From NCBI RefSeq assembly GCF_000156195.1, contig NZ_GG688323.1, forward strand, positions 234,868-280,974: a DNA stretch of 46,107 nucleotides, in the 5' to 3' direction. A program made the position numbers and the translations under genes. Under the pieces are notes generated by a model that was given only the letters and a program-made list of their open reading frames with translations, did no database searches and had not been told where the DNA came from. Source of the stretch: Bacteroides finegoldii DSM 17565. Its GTDB lineage: Bacteria > Bacteroidota > Bacteroidia > Bacteroidales > Bacteroidaceae. Of this stretch, positions 1 to 8,533 are shown in pieces. Numbering within the stretch: the first letter of the stretch is position 1; each line of letters starts with the position of its first letter.

Positions 1-168
1 GTCATAAAAGCCTTTACTCTCAGTATCCTGATCTGTATACTTCTCAGGAACGATATTTTTCTCCTCAAGGTAGAACACAACTTCATTTACACTTTCCTTC
101 ACATCAACAAGATCAAGGTAGTCTAAAGTGCCTTCAGGAAGAAGAAGGCGATAACCGTTTAACTCCAT
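1..168 (-). CDS. Transposase N-terminal part (partial, left IS)
   Basis: Fifty-six codons are visible, starting with ATG at 168 (MELNGYRLLLPEGTLDYLDL) and running off the left edge. I recognise the start as resembling the N-terminal proteins of ISL3-like (ISAon1-group) Bacteroides insertion sequences, in which a short first reading frame precedes the catalytic transposase. This family call rests on memory. The visible part holds no catalytic motif. It differs from the right-hand copy by Leu instead of Phe at residue 18. A TATCTTTG promoter box lies 18 bases before the start. Confidence 0.7.
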   Translation of the reverse strand, partial: MELNGYRLLLPEGTLDYLDLVDVKESVNEVVFYLEEKNIVPEKYTDQDTESKGFYD

Positions 169-186
169 AAGCTATGAATTTGGAGA

Positions 187-194
187 CAAAGATA
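187..194 (-). promoter_or_regulatory. -7 box of left IS transposase promoter
   Basis: TATCTTTG on the minus strand matches the Bacteroides consensus TAnnTTTG. It lies within the IS end and points outward, so it should not drive genes inside the window. Confidence 0.6.
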
Positions 195-234
195 ACAATT
201 TATAAATTTACCCCTCAGGTTTTTACATTGACCC

Positions 235-287
235 GTTATAAAAATGCCGTTGTCTGATTGTTGGATTCAGGCAGCGGCATTTATAAC
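235..287 (-). terminator. Terminator hairpin after uxaC, abutting the IS
   Basis: The arms 235-249 and 275-287 pair (GTTATAAATGCCG with its complement, two-base bulge) around a 25-base loop. It follows the uxaC stop by about 14 bases in the direction of transcription. The U-rich stretch lies within the 3' arm. The IS begins at the very next base. Confidence 0.65.
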
Positions 288-300
288 TTTGATATACTAC

Positions 301-1707
301 TTAGAACTTGAAGAAGTTCTTAGCGTTGTTATAGCTGATGTCTTCAATCATTTGATTTACACGTTCCATTTCGGATGCTGGGATTTCTCCGTTCTCTACG
401 TCACGTCCTACCAGATTACACAATGTACGGCGGAAATATTCGTGACGCGGGTAGGATAGGAATGAACGGGAGTCAGTCAACATACCTACGAAGCGGCTCA
501 AAAGACCGAGTACCGATAAGGCATTCATTTGTTTTTCCATACCATCTTTCTGATCCAAGAACCACCATCCAGAACCAAACTGGATTTTTCCTGCAACAGA
601 TCCATCCTGGAAGTTACCCAGCATAGTTGCAATCACCTCGTTTGCACATGGATTCAGGTTGTAGAGGATTGTCTTCGTCAATTTACCGTTTGTGTTCAAG
701 CGGTCGAGGAATTTAGCCATTGCTTTTGCTGTTGTAAATTCACCGATAGAGTCGAAACCTGTGTCGGGACCTAACAATTTAAACATCTTGGTGTTGTTGT
801 TGCGGATTGCGCCGTAATGGAACTGTTGAGTCCATCCCTTTTCCCAATCCATTTCTCCGAAGATTACGAGCATCGCCGATTTGAACTTCAGGATTTCTTC
901 CTTCGTCAGTTCAGTACCGCCATATACCTTATTAAATATGGCTTTGATTTCCGCATCACTATAATCTTCTGCGTAGAATTCTTCGATGCCGTGATCGGAC
1001 AGGCGACATCCTTGTGCTGCGAAGAAATCGTGACGTTTGCGCAAAGCGGCAATCATATCGTCAAAGCTGGAAATGTTGGTGTCGCTTACTTCTGCCAATT
1101 TTTCTACATAAGCGCGGAAATCTGCCGGAACTTCTACTGCCATAGCTTTGTCCGGACGCCAAGTCGGCAACATTTTGATTTCAAATCCGCTTTCGCATGT
1201 CTTGATGTGATATTCCAACGAGTCTATCGGATCGTCGGTAGTACATACGGTTTCTACGTGGTAGCGACGTATCATTCCGCGAGCGGAATATTCTGGTTGA
1301 GCTAATTTCTCGTTACATTCATCGTATATCTCACGTGCGGTTTTCGGATTTAATATCTTATCGATGCCGAAAGCTGTTTTCAGTTCCAGATGAGTCCAAT
1401 GGTATAACGGATTGCGGAAAGTATAGGGTACGGTTTCTGCCCATTTCTCAAATTTTTCCCAGTCTGTGGTGTCCTTTCCTGTGCAGAAACGTTCGTCTAC
1501 ACCGTTTGTACGCATAGCGCGCCATTTGTAATGGTCGCCTCCCAACCAGATTTCAGTCAGTGATTTAAACTTGTAGTCATCGGCTACCATTTGTGGAATT
1601 AAATGACAGTGATAGTCGATAATCGGCATTTTAGCCGCATGCTCGTGATACAACTTCTGTGCAGTTTCTGTTTGCAGTAAGAAGTTCTCGTCCATGAAAT
1701 TCTTCAT
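301..1707 (-). CDS. uxaC: Glucuronate (uronate) isomerase UxaC
   Basis: This gene encodes 468 residues, full length for the uronate isomerase family (EC 5.3.1.12). The cytoplasmic enzyme interconverts D-glucuronate and D-fructuronate, and D-galacturonate and D-tagaturonate, as the first step of hexuronate breakdown. It has the amidohydrolase-type TIM-barrel start with the metal-binding pair His33 and His35 in DYHCHL, and the family-typical segment GSGWWF near residue 375. The start MKNFMDENF is the usual one for Bacteroides UxaC. It is divergent from the LacI-type regulator and uxaB, so the three genes look like one uronate module. Neither altronate nor mannonate dehydratase is in the window. 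Confidence 0.97.
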   Translation of the reverse strand: MKNFMDENFLLQTETAQKLYHEHAAKMPIIDYHCHLIPQMVADDYKFKSLTEIWLGGDHYKWRAMRTNGVDERFCTGKDTTDWEKFEKWAETVPYTFRNPLYHWTHLELKTAFGIDKILNPKTAREIYDECNEKLAQPEYSARGMIRRYHVETVCTTDDPIDSLEYHIKTCESGFEIKMLPTWRPDKAMAVEVPADFRAYVEKLAEVSDTNISSFDDMIAALRKRHDFFAAQGCRLSDHGIEEFYAEDYSDAEIKAIFNKVYGGTELTKEEILKFKSAMLVIFGEMDWEKGWTQQFHYGAIRNNNTKMFKLLGPDTGFDSIGEFTTAKAMAKFLDRLNTNGKLTKTILYNLNPCANEVIATMLGNFQDGSVAGKIQFGSGWWFLDQKDGMEKQMNALSVLGLLSRFVGMLTDSRSFLSYPRHEYFRRTLCNLVGRDVENGEIPASEMERVNQMIEDISYNNAKNFFKF

Positions 1708-1863
1708 TATTACTGTGTTTTAAGTATATAAAATTATTACTTTCTGTATTTATACCTATATAGTATTGATTTTAAAGCTACTAGGTGTAAATCTTGTTTT
1801 AGTTTTATTAACCGTTATCGAACACAAAAATAGAAATTTTACTTGGAGTAACAAAATAATTCG

Positions 1864-1871
1864 TATATTTG
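1864..1871 (+). promoter_or_regulatory. -7 box for the LacI-type regulator and uxaB
   Basis: TATATTTG lies 34 bases before the regulator start in the 198-base divergent region between uxaC and the regulator. I could not find an equally good box for uxaC, nor a clear operator palindrome. Confidence 0.55.
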
Positions 1872-1905
1872 CAGCGATTATTTATAATATTTAAGTTTTA
1901 ACACT

Positions 1906-2973
1906 ATGGAGGACCAGAATTATACGATTAAAGACATAGCCCGTATGGCAGGCGTTTCTGCCGGAACGGTGGACAGGGTATTGCACAATCGCGGTGACGT
2001 ATCTCCTAAGAGCAAAGCTAAGGTTCAGAAGGTGCTGGATGAAATTCATTATCAGCCCAATGTTTTTGCTATCGGACTGGCTGCTAAAAAGAAATATTCT
2101 TTCGTTTGCTTAATTCCTTATTATATAGAGCACGATTATTGGCATTCCGTAGTGGGTGGCATTGAGCGTGCCCGGCAAGAGTTGCGTCCTTTCAATGTGA
2201 GCGTGGATTATCTGTGTTACCATCACGGAGATGAAGCCAGCTATCAGGAAGCCTGTCGTTCTATCAAGGAAAGCAATGTGGATGCGGTGTTGATTGCTCC
2301 CAATTTCCGGGAAGAAACCTTATCATTGACGGGCTATCTGCGAGAGAATGGGATAGCGTATGCTTTCGTCGATTTCAATATGGAAGAAATGAATGCATTA
2401 ACCTATATCGGACAAGATTCGTATAAGAGCGGATACATTGCGGCTAAGATATTGATGCGTAATTATTCGGTGGGAGAAGGACAGGAACTGGTACTGTTTT
2501 TAAGTAATAACAAGGATAACCCTGCTGAAATACAGATGCAGCGCCGTCTGGAAGGTTTTATGCAGTATATCACTGAGGAATACGATAGTCTGGTGATTCA
2601 TGAAGTAGTATTGAATAAGTCCAATCAGGAAAATAACTGTCGGACACTGGACCGGTTCTTTGAGACATACCCGAAAGCTGTACTCGGAGTTGTGTTCAAT
2701 TCCAGAGTATATCAGTTGGGAGAATATCTCCGTCATGCAGGGCGTAGCATGAAAGGATTGATAGGATATGACCTCCTGAAAGCAAATGTAGAGTTGCTGA
2801 AATCGGGGGATGTACATTATTTGATCGGACAGCGGCCGGGATTGCAAGGTTATTGTGGTGTGAAAGCTTTGTGTGATCATGTCGTGTTCAAGAAAAATAT
2901 CGATCCTGTGAAATATATGCCTATTGATATCCTGATTAAAGAAAACATCGATTTTTATTTTGAATTAGTATAA
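1906..2973 (+). CDS. LacI-family transcriptional regulator of the uronate genes
   Basis: The 355-residue protein starts with a LacI helix-turn-helix (about residues 6-55: YTIKDIARMAGVSAGTVDRV, then the hinge region with YQPN). A sugar-binding domain of the periplasmic-binding-protein type follows to the C-terminus. Family members bind operator DNA as dimers and are released or recruited by a sugar or sugar acid. Only 26 bases separate it from uxaB downstream, and uxaC is divergent on its other side. Local control of hexuronate use is therefore the likely role, but this is inferred from position. The effector is unknown. Confidence 0.9.
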   Translation: MEDQNYTIKDIARMAGVSAGTVDRVLHNRGDVSPKSKAKVQKVLDEIHYQPNVFAIGLAAKKKYSFVCLIPYYIEHDYWHSVVGGIERARQELRPFNVSVDYLCYHHGDEASYQEACRSIKESNVDAVLIAPNFREETLSLTGYLRENGIAYAFVDFNMEEMNALTYIGQDSYKSGYIAAKILMRNYSVGEGQELVLFLSNNKDNPAEIQMQRRLEGFMQYITEEYDSLVIHEVVLNKSNQENNCRTLDRFFETYPKAVLGVVFNSRVYQLGEYLRHAGRSMKGLIGYDLLKANVELLKSGDVHYLIGQRPGLQGYCGVKALCDHVVFKKNIDPVKYMPIDILIKENIDFYFELV

Positions 2974-2999
2974 TATCAACTTTATAAATTACAACTAAC

Positions 3000-4439
3000 A
3001 TGAAAGTATTAAACAAAGAAACTGCTCCTAAGGCACAACGTCCGGAGCGTATTATTCAATTTGGTGAAGGTAACTTTTTACGTGCTTTTGTAGATTGGAT
3101 TATCTATAACATGAACCAGAAAACAGATTTCAACAGTAGTGTTGTAGTAGTTCAGCCCATTGACAAAGGTATGGTCGATATGTTGAATACGCAGGACGAT
3201 CTTTATCATGTCAATCTTCAAGGATTGGATAAAGGAGAAGTGGTTAACAGCTTGACAATGATTGATGTAATCAGCCGTGCATTGAACCCTTATACTCAAA
3301 ATGACGAATTCATGAAACTGGCGGAACAACCGGAAATGCGTTTCGTTATTTCAAATACTACAGAAGCCGGTATTGCCTTTGATCCGACTTGCAAACTAGA
3401 GGATGCTCCCGCTTCTTCTTATCCGGGTAAACTGACTCAGTTGTTATATCATCGTTTTAAGACATTCAATGGCGACAAGACAAAAGGCCTGATTATCTTC
3501 CCTTGCGAACTTATTTTCTTGAATGGTCACAAACTGAAAGAAACGATCTATCAATACATTGAGTTGTGGAATTTGGGCGAAGAATTTAAGACTTGGTTTG
3601 AAGAAGCCTGTGGTGTATATGCTACGTTGGTAGACCGTATAGTTCCGGGATTCCCCCGCAAGGATATTGCAGCTATCAAAGAAAAACTGCAATATGACGA
3701 TAACTTGGTGGTTCAGGCTGAAATCTTCCATTTGTGGGTTATTGAGGCTCCGCAGGAGATTGCCAAAGAATTCCCAGCTGACAAGGCAGGCTTGAACGTA
3801 TTGTTTGTACCGTCGGAAGCTCCATACCATGAACGTAAGGTTACTTTGCTGAATGGGCCGCATACCGTTCTTTCTCCGGTTGCTTATTTGTCCGGTGTGA
3901 ATATTGTTCGTGACGCTTGCCAGCATGAAGTAATTGGAAAATATGTCCATAAGGTGATGTTTGACGAGTTAATGGAAACTTTGAACCTGCCGAAAGATGA
4001 ATTGGAGAAATTTGCAAATGATGTATTGGAGCGTTTCAATAATCCGTTTGTAGACCATGCGGTAACAAGCATTATGCTGAATTCTTTCCCGAAATATGAG
4101 ACTCGTGATCTGCCGGGATTGAAAACTTATCTGGAACGTAAAGGTGAGCTTCCGAAAGGACTTGTACTTGGTTTGGCAGCTATCATTACTTATTATAAGG
4201 GTGGCGTACGTGCGGATGGCGCTGAGATTGTGCCGAACGACGCTCCTGAAATCATGAATCTGCTGAAAGAACTGTGGGCTACTGGTTGCACAAAGAAAGT
4301 AGCCGAAGGTGTTCTGGGCGCAGAATTTATCTGGGGTGAAGATTTGAATAAAATTTCGGGATTGACGGAAGCTGTAAAAGCTGATTTGGATTCTATTCAA
4401 GAAAAGGGAATGCTTGAAACTGTGAAGGGTATTCTTTGA
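3000..4439 (+). CDS. uxaB: Tagaturonate reductase (altronate oxidoreductase) UxaB
   Basis: The 479-residue protein belongs to the mannitol dehydrogenase superfamily. The N-terminal Rossmann segment is RIIQFGEGNFLRAFVDW (about 17-33). The catalytic Lys280-Asn285-His288 pattern lies in KVTLLNGPH. UxaB reduces D-tagaturonate to D-altronate with NADH in galacturonate catabolism, directly after the isomerase UxaC. Fructuronate reductase (UxuB) is a close relative. The FGEGNFLRAF start fits the tagaturonate type, but specificity is inferred from similarity and from its place beside uxaC. It is probably cotranscribed with the upstream regulator. Confidence 0.93.
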   Translation: MKVLNKETAPKAQRPERIIQFGEGNFLRAFVDWIIYNMNQKTDFNSSVVVVQPIDKGMVDMLNTQDDLYHVNLQGLDKGEVVNSLTMIDVISRALNPYTQNDEFMKLAEQPEMRFVISNTTEAGIAFDPTCKLEDAPASSYPGKLTQLLYHRFKTFNGDKTKGLIIFPCELIFLNGHKLKETIYQYIELWNLGEEFKTWFEEACGVYATLVDRIVPGFPRKDIAAIKEKLQYDDNLVVQAEIFHLWVIEAPQEIAKEFPADKAGLNVLFVPSEAPYHERKVTLLNGPHTVLSPVAYLSGVNIVRDACQHEVIGKYVHKVMFDELMETLNLPKDELEKFANDVLERFNNPFVDHAVTSIMLNSFPKYETRDLPGLKTYLERKGELPKGLVLGLAAIITYYKGGVRADGAEIVPNDAPEIMNLLKELWATGCTKKVAEGVLGAEFIWGEDLNKISGLTEAVKADLDSIQEKGMLETVKGIL

Positions 4440-4500
4440 TTTAGATATCGGAGATAGGCCGAATAGTTGAATTTAACTGAGTTTGGTTTTTCATTCAAGA

Positions 4501-4546
4501 GGGTGTCTTGATAGTCTTATGGCTATTGGGATACCCTTTGCTTTTT
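4501..4546 (+). terminator. Terminator-like hairpin after uxaB
   Basis: Arms 4501-4514 and 4523-4536 form a 14-pair stem (with several G-U pairs) around an 8-base loop, followed by TTTGCTTTTT. It ends the uxaB transcript about 60 bases after the stop. Part of it could instead be an IS end, because a transposase relic starts 26 bases further on. Confidence 0.55.
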
Positions 4547-4571
4547 GCCTGTTTATTTGTGTAAATATTTA

Positions 4572-4700
4572 AGCAGCCTTGCTGTCATGAATATTGGCTA
4601 CTGTAACCATCACTGCAATAAGGAAGCCATTCTTGTCTGCAACAATATGGGTTTGACGCCTTTCACTTTTTTATTGCCGTCAACTCCGCTCTACCCGGTA
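4572..4700 (-). pseudogene. IS5-like DDE transposase fragment, frameshifted
   Basis: On the minus strand, 4649-4572 translates to HIVADKNGFLIAVMVTVANI followed by HDSKAA. This is the conserved block around the second catalytic region of IS5-group transposases. The preceding bases, 4687-4651, read GVDGNKKVKGVK in a frame shifted by one base, exactly what normally precedes this block (usually GRKRHI). A stop codon interrupts the frame just before. The homology ends right after the block. This is a short dead remnant; no intact ends or reading frame remain. I see nothing else assignable between 4700 and 4947. Confidence 0.7.
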
Positions 4701-4947
4701 CTATTTTGGAAAAACATCTGTCACCTGTATCCTTATATCTGATTATCTTATGATCATAAACATATAAAATGAAAACTCATGGATGGTATTGAACTAAAAG
4801 TGGCTGATGAAAAGCAAGGGCTATAATAGAATCGTCAAAATTTATGTATATCCCCACTAAAAATCTACTGACCCTTTATTTATCAAAGCGGCACGGCAAT
4901 TGTTTTTACCGGACGATGCAAAAATATGTACCAAAATGAATATAAAT

Positions 4948-5475
4948 TTATTCGGCAGTGTGCAAGATAAAGGTAGTAGCTCCAATAGTCACGATAGCAC
5001 CATCTTCGATACGGATACGGTCTTTATCTCCCAAGATTTCATTCATAAGGAATGTGCCCGTAAGACTGGGGGCATCTCGAAGTGTATAGATTAGTTTTCC
5101 TTGCTTATTGCGCTTGATATTGATAATGCAGTGGCGGCGGTCCATGCTCATGTCTCCGCTTTCGATGGGAGTATTGATGACTGTTCCTACACAACGCCGT
5201 CCTATCACGTTGTCACCCTCTTGTAGTGGAAGTACTTGTTTGAATCCGAATATATTCTCAATTACTGTGATATATCCGAATTCTTCTTTATGGGATTCTG
5301 CCTCTTCTTCCAGATTCTCTTCTTTCCGGAGAGCTTTGACTTTACTTTTTCCAAGCCGGATACTGAATTGCTTGCCGCAATGCTCGCATACAAATACAAG
5401 TGACTGACCTTCACTATACTTGGTTTCATCAAAATAAAGGTAATTCTCACATTTGGGACAAAGAACTCGTTTCAT
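4948..5475 (-). CDS. Zinc-ribbon FHA-domain protein
   Basis: The 175-residue protein starts with a four-cysteine zinc ribbon (Cys6, Cys9, Cys30, Cys33), followed by an acidic charged linker (about 48-66). It ends in a forkhead-associated (FHA) domain (about 80-175) with the typical GRR and the serine and RH pair in SMDRRHCII. FHA domains bind phosphothreonine peptides. Together with the ribbon this suggests a cytoplasmic adaptor for a Ser/Thr-phosphorylated partner or nucleic acid, but no partner can be named here. It is separated by 18 bases from the upstream HU/SPOR gene on the same strand, so the two are probably one operon. No signal peptide is visible. Confidence 0.85.
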   Translation of the reverse strand: MKRVLCPKCENYLYFDETKYSEGQSLVFVCEHCGKQFSIRLGKSKVKALRKEENLEEEAESHKEEFGYITVIENIFGFKQVLPLQEGDNVIGRRCVGTVINTPIESGDMSMDRRHCIINIKRNKQGKLIYTLRDAPSLTGTFLMNEILGDKDRIRIEDGAIVTIGATTFILHTAE

Positions 5476-5493
5476 GCTTTTTAAAAGGGATTT

Positions 5494-6519
5494 TTATTTT
5501 GCCAGTAACCAGGCATTCTTGTAAGTTTCGTTTTTTCTAAGCTCCAACAACTGTTTCGTCGCTTCTTCACGGTTGCTGAATGAGCGGATACTGACACGTA
5601 CTTTACCATCGGTATTCAGCGCTTTTGCTTCCGCAAATCCTTTGGCATTTAACCGGTTTGCCATAGCTTCCGCATCTTTAAGGCTGATACCTCCCGCTAC
5701 TATAATATGGTAAGGGTGATTCGTATTAGCTTGTGGCTTTACCGATGGCGCAGGAACTGTTTGCGGTTTCGCCACTTTAACTTCTTTCACAGCAATGGGC
5801 TTTGATGTTTTAGCTTTCTTGGCTCTCTGTGGTTTCACATCGTTCTTTACCGGAACAGGAGTCATTGCAACCGACTGTTCTTCTATTTGTTCAAAAAGCT
5901 CGTTAGGTAACAACTGTGCGTAATTGTTCTTCTGAACGTAGGTATTCTCTACCGGAGTGGAAAAAGCGAAGAACAACACAATGGCGGCAATCATAGCTGC
6001 TGCATTGCGGAGGAATGTACGGTTGATACTGATTTCATAAGTTTTCTTTTCTTTCTCCGGATTGAGTGGTATTAACACTCTTTCCTTTTGTGGCAAGGCG
6101 GCAAGCTCGTGCATCTCAAAAGAATCCAATCCGTATAAAGAAGGAGTGGTTAGCTTATAATCGTACGGAATGAACTCGTAATTGCCATAAATATTATAAT
6201 GGATTTCACCGATATTCTCCAGATGGGCTTTGCCTTCTTCATGAAGAAGGGAGATGAATTCGTTTACCTCTTTTTCTACTATGCGGCTGGCGTCAGCGAA
6301 ACTAGTGTCGTAAACGGCCATATATGATTGCACCAACACTCCGTCATTTAGTTTCAGTTGCGGATTGAATCCTATCGTACGGGTAGGAGGTAAGAAAAGA
6401 CTTTCTTCTTTTACATGAGTTGCAGGTGCGTAATGTGCAACGAATCCACCAAATCCCGGAACGATGACGCAGTCGTTTTCCAGCAATAAAACCTCTATAT
6501 GTTGTGCTAATTCAATCAT
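5494..6519 (-). CDS. Membrane-anchored HU-like (CCDC81-type) SPOR-domain protein
   Basis: The 341-residue protein starts with two HU-like domains of the bacterial CCDC81 type (about 1-65 and 65-135; MIELAQHIEVLLLENDCVIV is characteristic). One membrane segment follows at about 170-188 (NAAAMIAAIVLFFAFSTPV), then a Lys/Pro-rich linker (about 220-262) and a C-terminal SPOR domain (about 265-341). SPOR domains bind denuded septal peptidoglycan. The expected topology is HU-like part inside and SPOR part in the periplasm, linking division-site cell wall to a cytoplasmic partner or DNA. That role is inferred. It is divergent from rfbC, and the FHA gene follows it. Its promoter box lies unusually close to the ATG. 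Confidence 0.88.
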   Translation of the reverse strand: MIELAQHIEVLLLENDCVIVPGFGGFVAHYAPATHVKEESLFLPPTRTIGFNPQLKLNDGVLVQSYMAVYDTSFADASRIVEKEVNEFISLLHEEGKAHLENIGEIHYNIYGNYEFIPYDYKLTTPSLYGLDSFEMHELAALPQKERVLIPLNPEKEKKTYEISINRTFLRNAAAMIAAIVLFFAFSTPVENTYVQKNNYAQLLPNELFEQIEEQSVAMTPVPVKNDVKPQRAKKAKTSKPIAVKEVKVAKPQTVPAPSVKPQANTNHPYHIIVAGGISLKDAEAMANRLNAKGFAEAKALNTDGKVRVSIRSFSNREEATKQLLELRKNETYKNAWLLAK

Positions 6520-6524
6520 GTGTG

Positions 6525-6532
6525 CAAAATTA
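6525..6532 (-). promoter_or_regulatory. -7 box for the HU/SPOR gene, almost on the start codon
   Basis: TAATTTTG on the minus strand ends five bases before the ATG at 6519. If used, transcription would begin on or next to the start codon, giving a leaderless or nearly leaderless message. Confidence 0.5.
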
Positions 6533-6575
6533 AGAGATAAATTGAATATATCCCAGAAAACTACGAAAAAATCAC

Positions 6576-6583
6576 TACTTTTG
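6576..6583 (+). promoter_or_regulatory. -7 box for rfbC-ugd
   Basis: TACTTTTG lies 26 bases before the rfbC start in the 90-base region divergent from the HU/SPOR gene. Confidence 0.6.
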
Positions 6584-6609
6584 CATCGTTTTATTTATAA
6601 CCATCGACA

Positions 6610-7158
6610 ATGAACTATATACAGACAGAAATAGACGGAGTATGGCTGATAGAGCCTAAAGTTTTCTCCGACGAACGTGGCTACTTTATGGAAGCTTTTA
6701 AGAAAGAGGAGTTTGAGGCTAATATCGGTCCTGTTGATTTTGTACAGGATAATGAATCCAAGTCTTCCTTTGGGGTATTACGCGGATTGCATTATCAGAA
6801 AGGTGAACATAGCCAGGCTAAACTGGTTCGTGTTATCAAAGGAGAAGTGTTGGATGTTGCTGTGGATTTGCGCAGATCATCGCCTACGTTCGGAAAGCAT
6901 GTGTGTGTTTTGTTGAGTGAAGAGAATAAGAGACAGTTTTTTATTCCACGTGGTTTTGCGCATGGATTTGCCGTATTGAGTGACGAAGCTATTTTTACAT
7001 ATAAGGTAGATAATAAGTATGCTCCGCAAAGTGAGGCTTCCATTATATATAATGATGCGACATTGGGTATAGATTGGCCGCTTGCCGAGTCGCAGATGTT
7101 GCTATCTCCTAAAGACAAGGAGGGAATGGCTTTCAAAGATGCGGTGTATTTTGAATAA
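6610..7158 (+). CDS. rfbC: dTDP-4-dehydrorhamnose 3,5-epimerase RfbC
   Basis: This is 182 residues, the standard length for RmlC/RfbC, a cupin-fold enzyme that epimerises dTDP-4-keto-6-deoxyglucose at C3 and C5 on the way to dTDP-L-rhamnose. The segments DERGYFMEAF (21-30), GVLRGLHYQ with catalytic His61, and FIPRGFAHGFAVLSD are characteristic. The partner genes rfbA, rfbB and rfbD are not in the window, so the pathway is split across the genome. It is followed after 26 bases by ugd on the same strand, indicating a small operon supplying sugar nucleotides for surface polysaccharide. Confidence 0.96.
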   Translation: MNYIQTEIDGVWLIEPKVFSDERGYFMEAFKKEEFEANIGPVDFVQDNESKSSFGVLRGLHYQKGEHSQAKLVRVIKGEVLDVAVDLRRSSPTFGKHVCVLLSEENKRQFFIPRGFAHGFAVLSDEAIFTYKVDNKYAPQSEASIIYNDATLGIDWPLAESQMLLSPKDKEGMAFKDAVYFE

Positions 7159-7184
7159 CTTCTGTATAGACAATAAATAAAGAT

Positions 7185-8498
7185 ATGAAAATAGCAATTG
7201 TAGGAACCGGATATGTAGGTCTGGTGACAGGTACATGCTTTGCTGAAATTGGCGTGGATGTGACTTGCGTAGATACTAACAGTGAGAAAATCGAATCTTT
7301 GAAAAAGGGTATCATTCCTATTTATGAAAATGGATTGGAAGAGATGGTACTTCGCAATATGAAAGCGAAACGATTGAAGTTTACTACCTCACTGGAGAGT
7401 TGCCTCGATGATGTGGAAGTAGTATTCAGTGCTGTCGGTACGCCTCCGGATGAGGACGGCAGCGCTGATCTGAAATATGTGTTGGAGGTAGCCCGGACTA
7501 TCGGTCGCAATATGAAACAATATAAATTGGTTGTTACCAAGAGTACGGTTCCGGTGGGTACTGCCGGCAAGGTTCGTGCGGTTATTCAAGAGGAGTTGGA
7601 TAAGAGAGGGGTGAATATCCATTTTGATGTGGCTTCAAATCCGGAATTTCTAAAGGAAGGAAATGCGATCAGCGACTTTATGAGTCCGGACCGTGTAGTA
7701 GTGGGAGTGGAGTCGGAACGTGCGCAGAAACTGATGTCGAAGCTGTATAAACCGTTCTTGCTAAATAACTTCCGCGTTATCTTTATGGATATCCCGTCAG
7801 CGGAGATGACTAAATATGCGGCAAATTCAATGTTGGCAACCCGCATCAGTTTTATGAATGACATAGCAAACTTGTGCGAGATTGTGGGTGCCGATGTGAA
7901 TATGGTACGTAGCGGAATCGGTTCGGATACGCGCATCGGACGTAAATTCTTGTATCCGGGAATCGGCTATGGCGGTTCTTGTTTCCCGAAAGATGTGAAA
8001 GCCCTTATCAAAACGGCAGAACAGAATGGATATAAAATGCGGGTGCTCAGTGCTGTGGAAGAGGTAAACGAGCAACAGAAAAGTGTTCTGTTTGAAAAGT
8101 TGGTGAAGCATTTTAATGGTGACCTGAAAGGAAAAACGGTTGCTTTGTGGGGACTGGCTTTCAAACCGGAGACTGATGATATGCGTGAAGCTCCGGCTTT
8201 GATCCTGATTGATAAGCTGTTGAAGGCTGGCTGTCAGGTACGTGCGTACGATTCTGCTGCCATGCAGGAGTGCAAGCGTAGGATCGGAGATACAGTCTAT
8301 TATGCTTGCGATATGTATGATGCGGTGCTTGATGCGGATGCGCTGATGTTGGTTACCGAATGGAAGGAATTCCGTCTACCCTCATGGGCTGTCATAAAGA
8401 AAACGATGGCACAGCAGGTTGTATTGGACGGACGTAACATTTACGATAAGAAAGAGATGGAAGAACTCGGATTCGTTTACTATTGCATTGGTAAATGA
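7185..8498 (+). CDS. ugd: UDP-glucose 6-dehydrogenase
   Basis: The 437-residue protein carries the N-terminal NAD-binding motif GTGYVG (7-12), the central UDP-glucose dehydrogenase helix region, and the catalytic cysteine Cys266 in GYGGSCFPKDV. It oxidises UDP-glucose twice to UDP-glucuronate using two NAD+, in the cytoplasm, feeding capsule, exopolysaccharide or glycan synthesis. UDP-N-acetylmannosamine dehydrogenases are related, but this pattern (FKPETDDMREAP near the C-terminal domain) is typical of the UDP-glucose enzyme. It lies between rfbC and a lipoprotein gene with short gaps on the same strand. Confidence 0.95.
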   Translation: MKIAIVGTGYVGLVTGTCFAEIGVDVTCVDTNSEKIESLKKGIIPIYENGLEEMVLRNMKAKRLKFTTSLESCLDDVEVVFSAVGTPPDEDGSADLKYVLEVARTIGRNMKQYKLVVTKSTVPVGTAGKVRAVIQEELDKRGVNIHFDVASNPEFLKEGNAISDFMSPDRVVVGVESERAQKLMSKLYKPFLLNNFRVIFMDIPSAEMTKYAANSMLATRISFMNDIANLCEIVGADVNMVRSGIGSDTRIGRKFLYPGIGYGGSCFPKDVKALIKTAEQNGYKMRVLSAVEEVNEQQKSVLFEKLVKHFNGDLKGKTVALWGLAFKPETDDMREAPALILIDKLLKAGCQVRAYDSAAMQECKRRIGDTVYYACDMYDAVLDADALMLVTEWKEFRLPSWAVIKKTMAQQVVLDGRNIYDKKEMEELGFVYYCIGK

Positions 8499-8533
8499 AA
8501 AAATAAGAGTATCTTTATGCAAAACTGGAACAA

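Larger units (their letters stand above)
1..234 (-). mobile_element. Left IS copy, one end only (cut by window edge)
   Basis: The reverse complement of this stretch matches the right edge of the window (45928-46107) at 179 of 180 comparable bases. Identity stops sharply at 234, where the outer end reads GGGTCAATGTAAAAACCTGA on the minus strand. That sharp limit marks the IS end. The element contains the start of a transposase gene and its promoter and reads out of the window to the left. The other end and the target duplication are not visible. The family is inferred from the encoded protein. Confidence 0.85.

Noticed and set aside
244..459. 71-codon plus-strand frame over the uxaC end
   Set aside because: It lies over the uxaC terminator and the gene in antisense and has no family resemblance or ribosome site.
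817..1305. 162-codon plus-strand frame inside uxaC
   Set aside because: It is a shadow of the strongly conserved uxaC gene on the other strand.
4545..4742. 65-codon plus-strand frame after uxaB
   Set aside because: It is the antisense of the transposase relic, which explains the sequence on the other strand.
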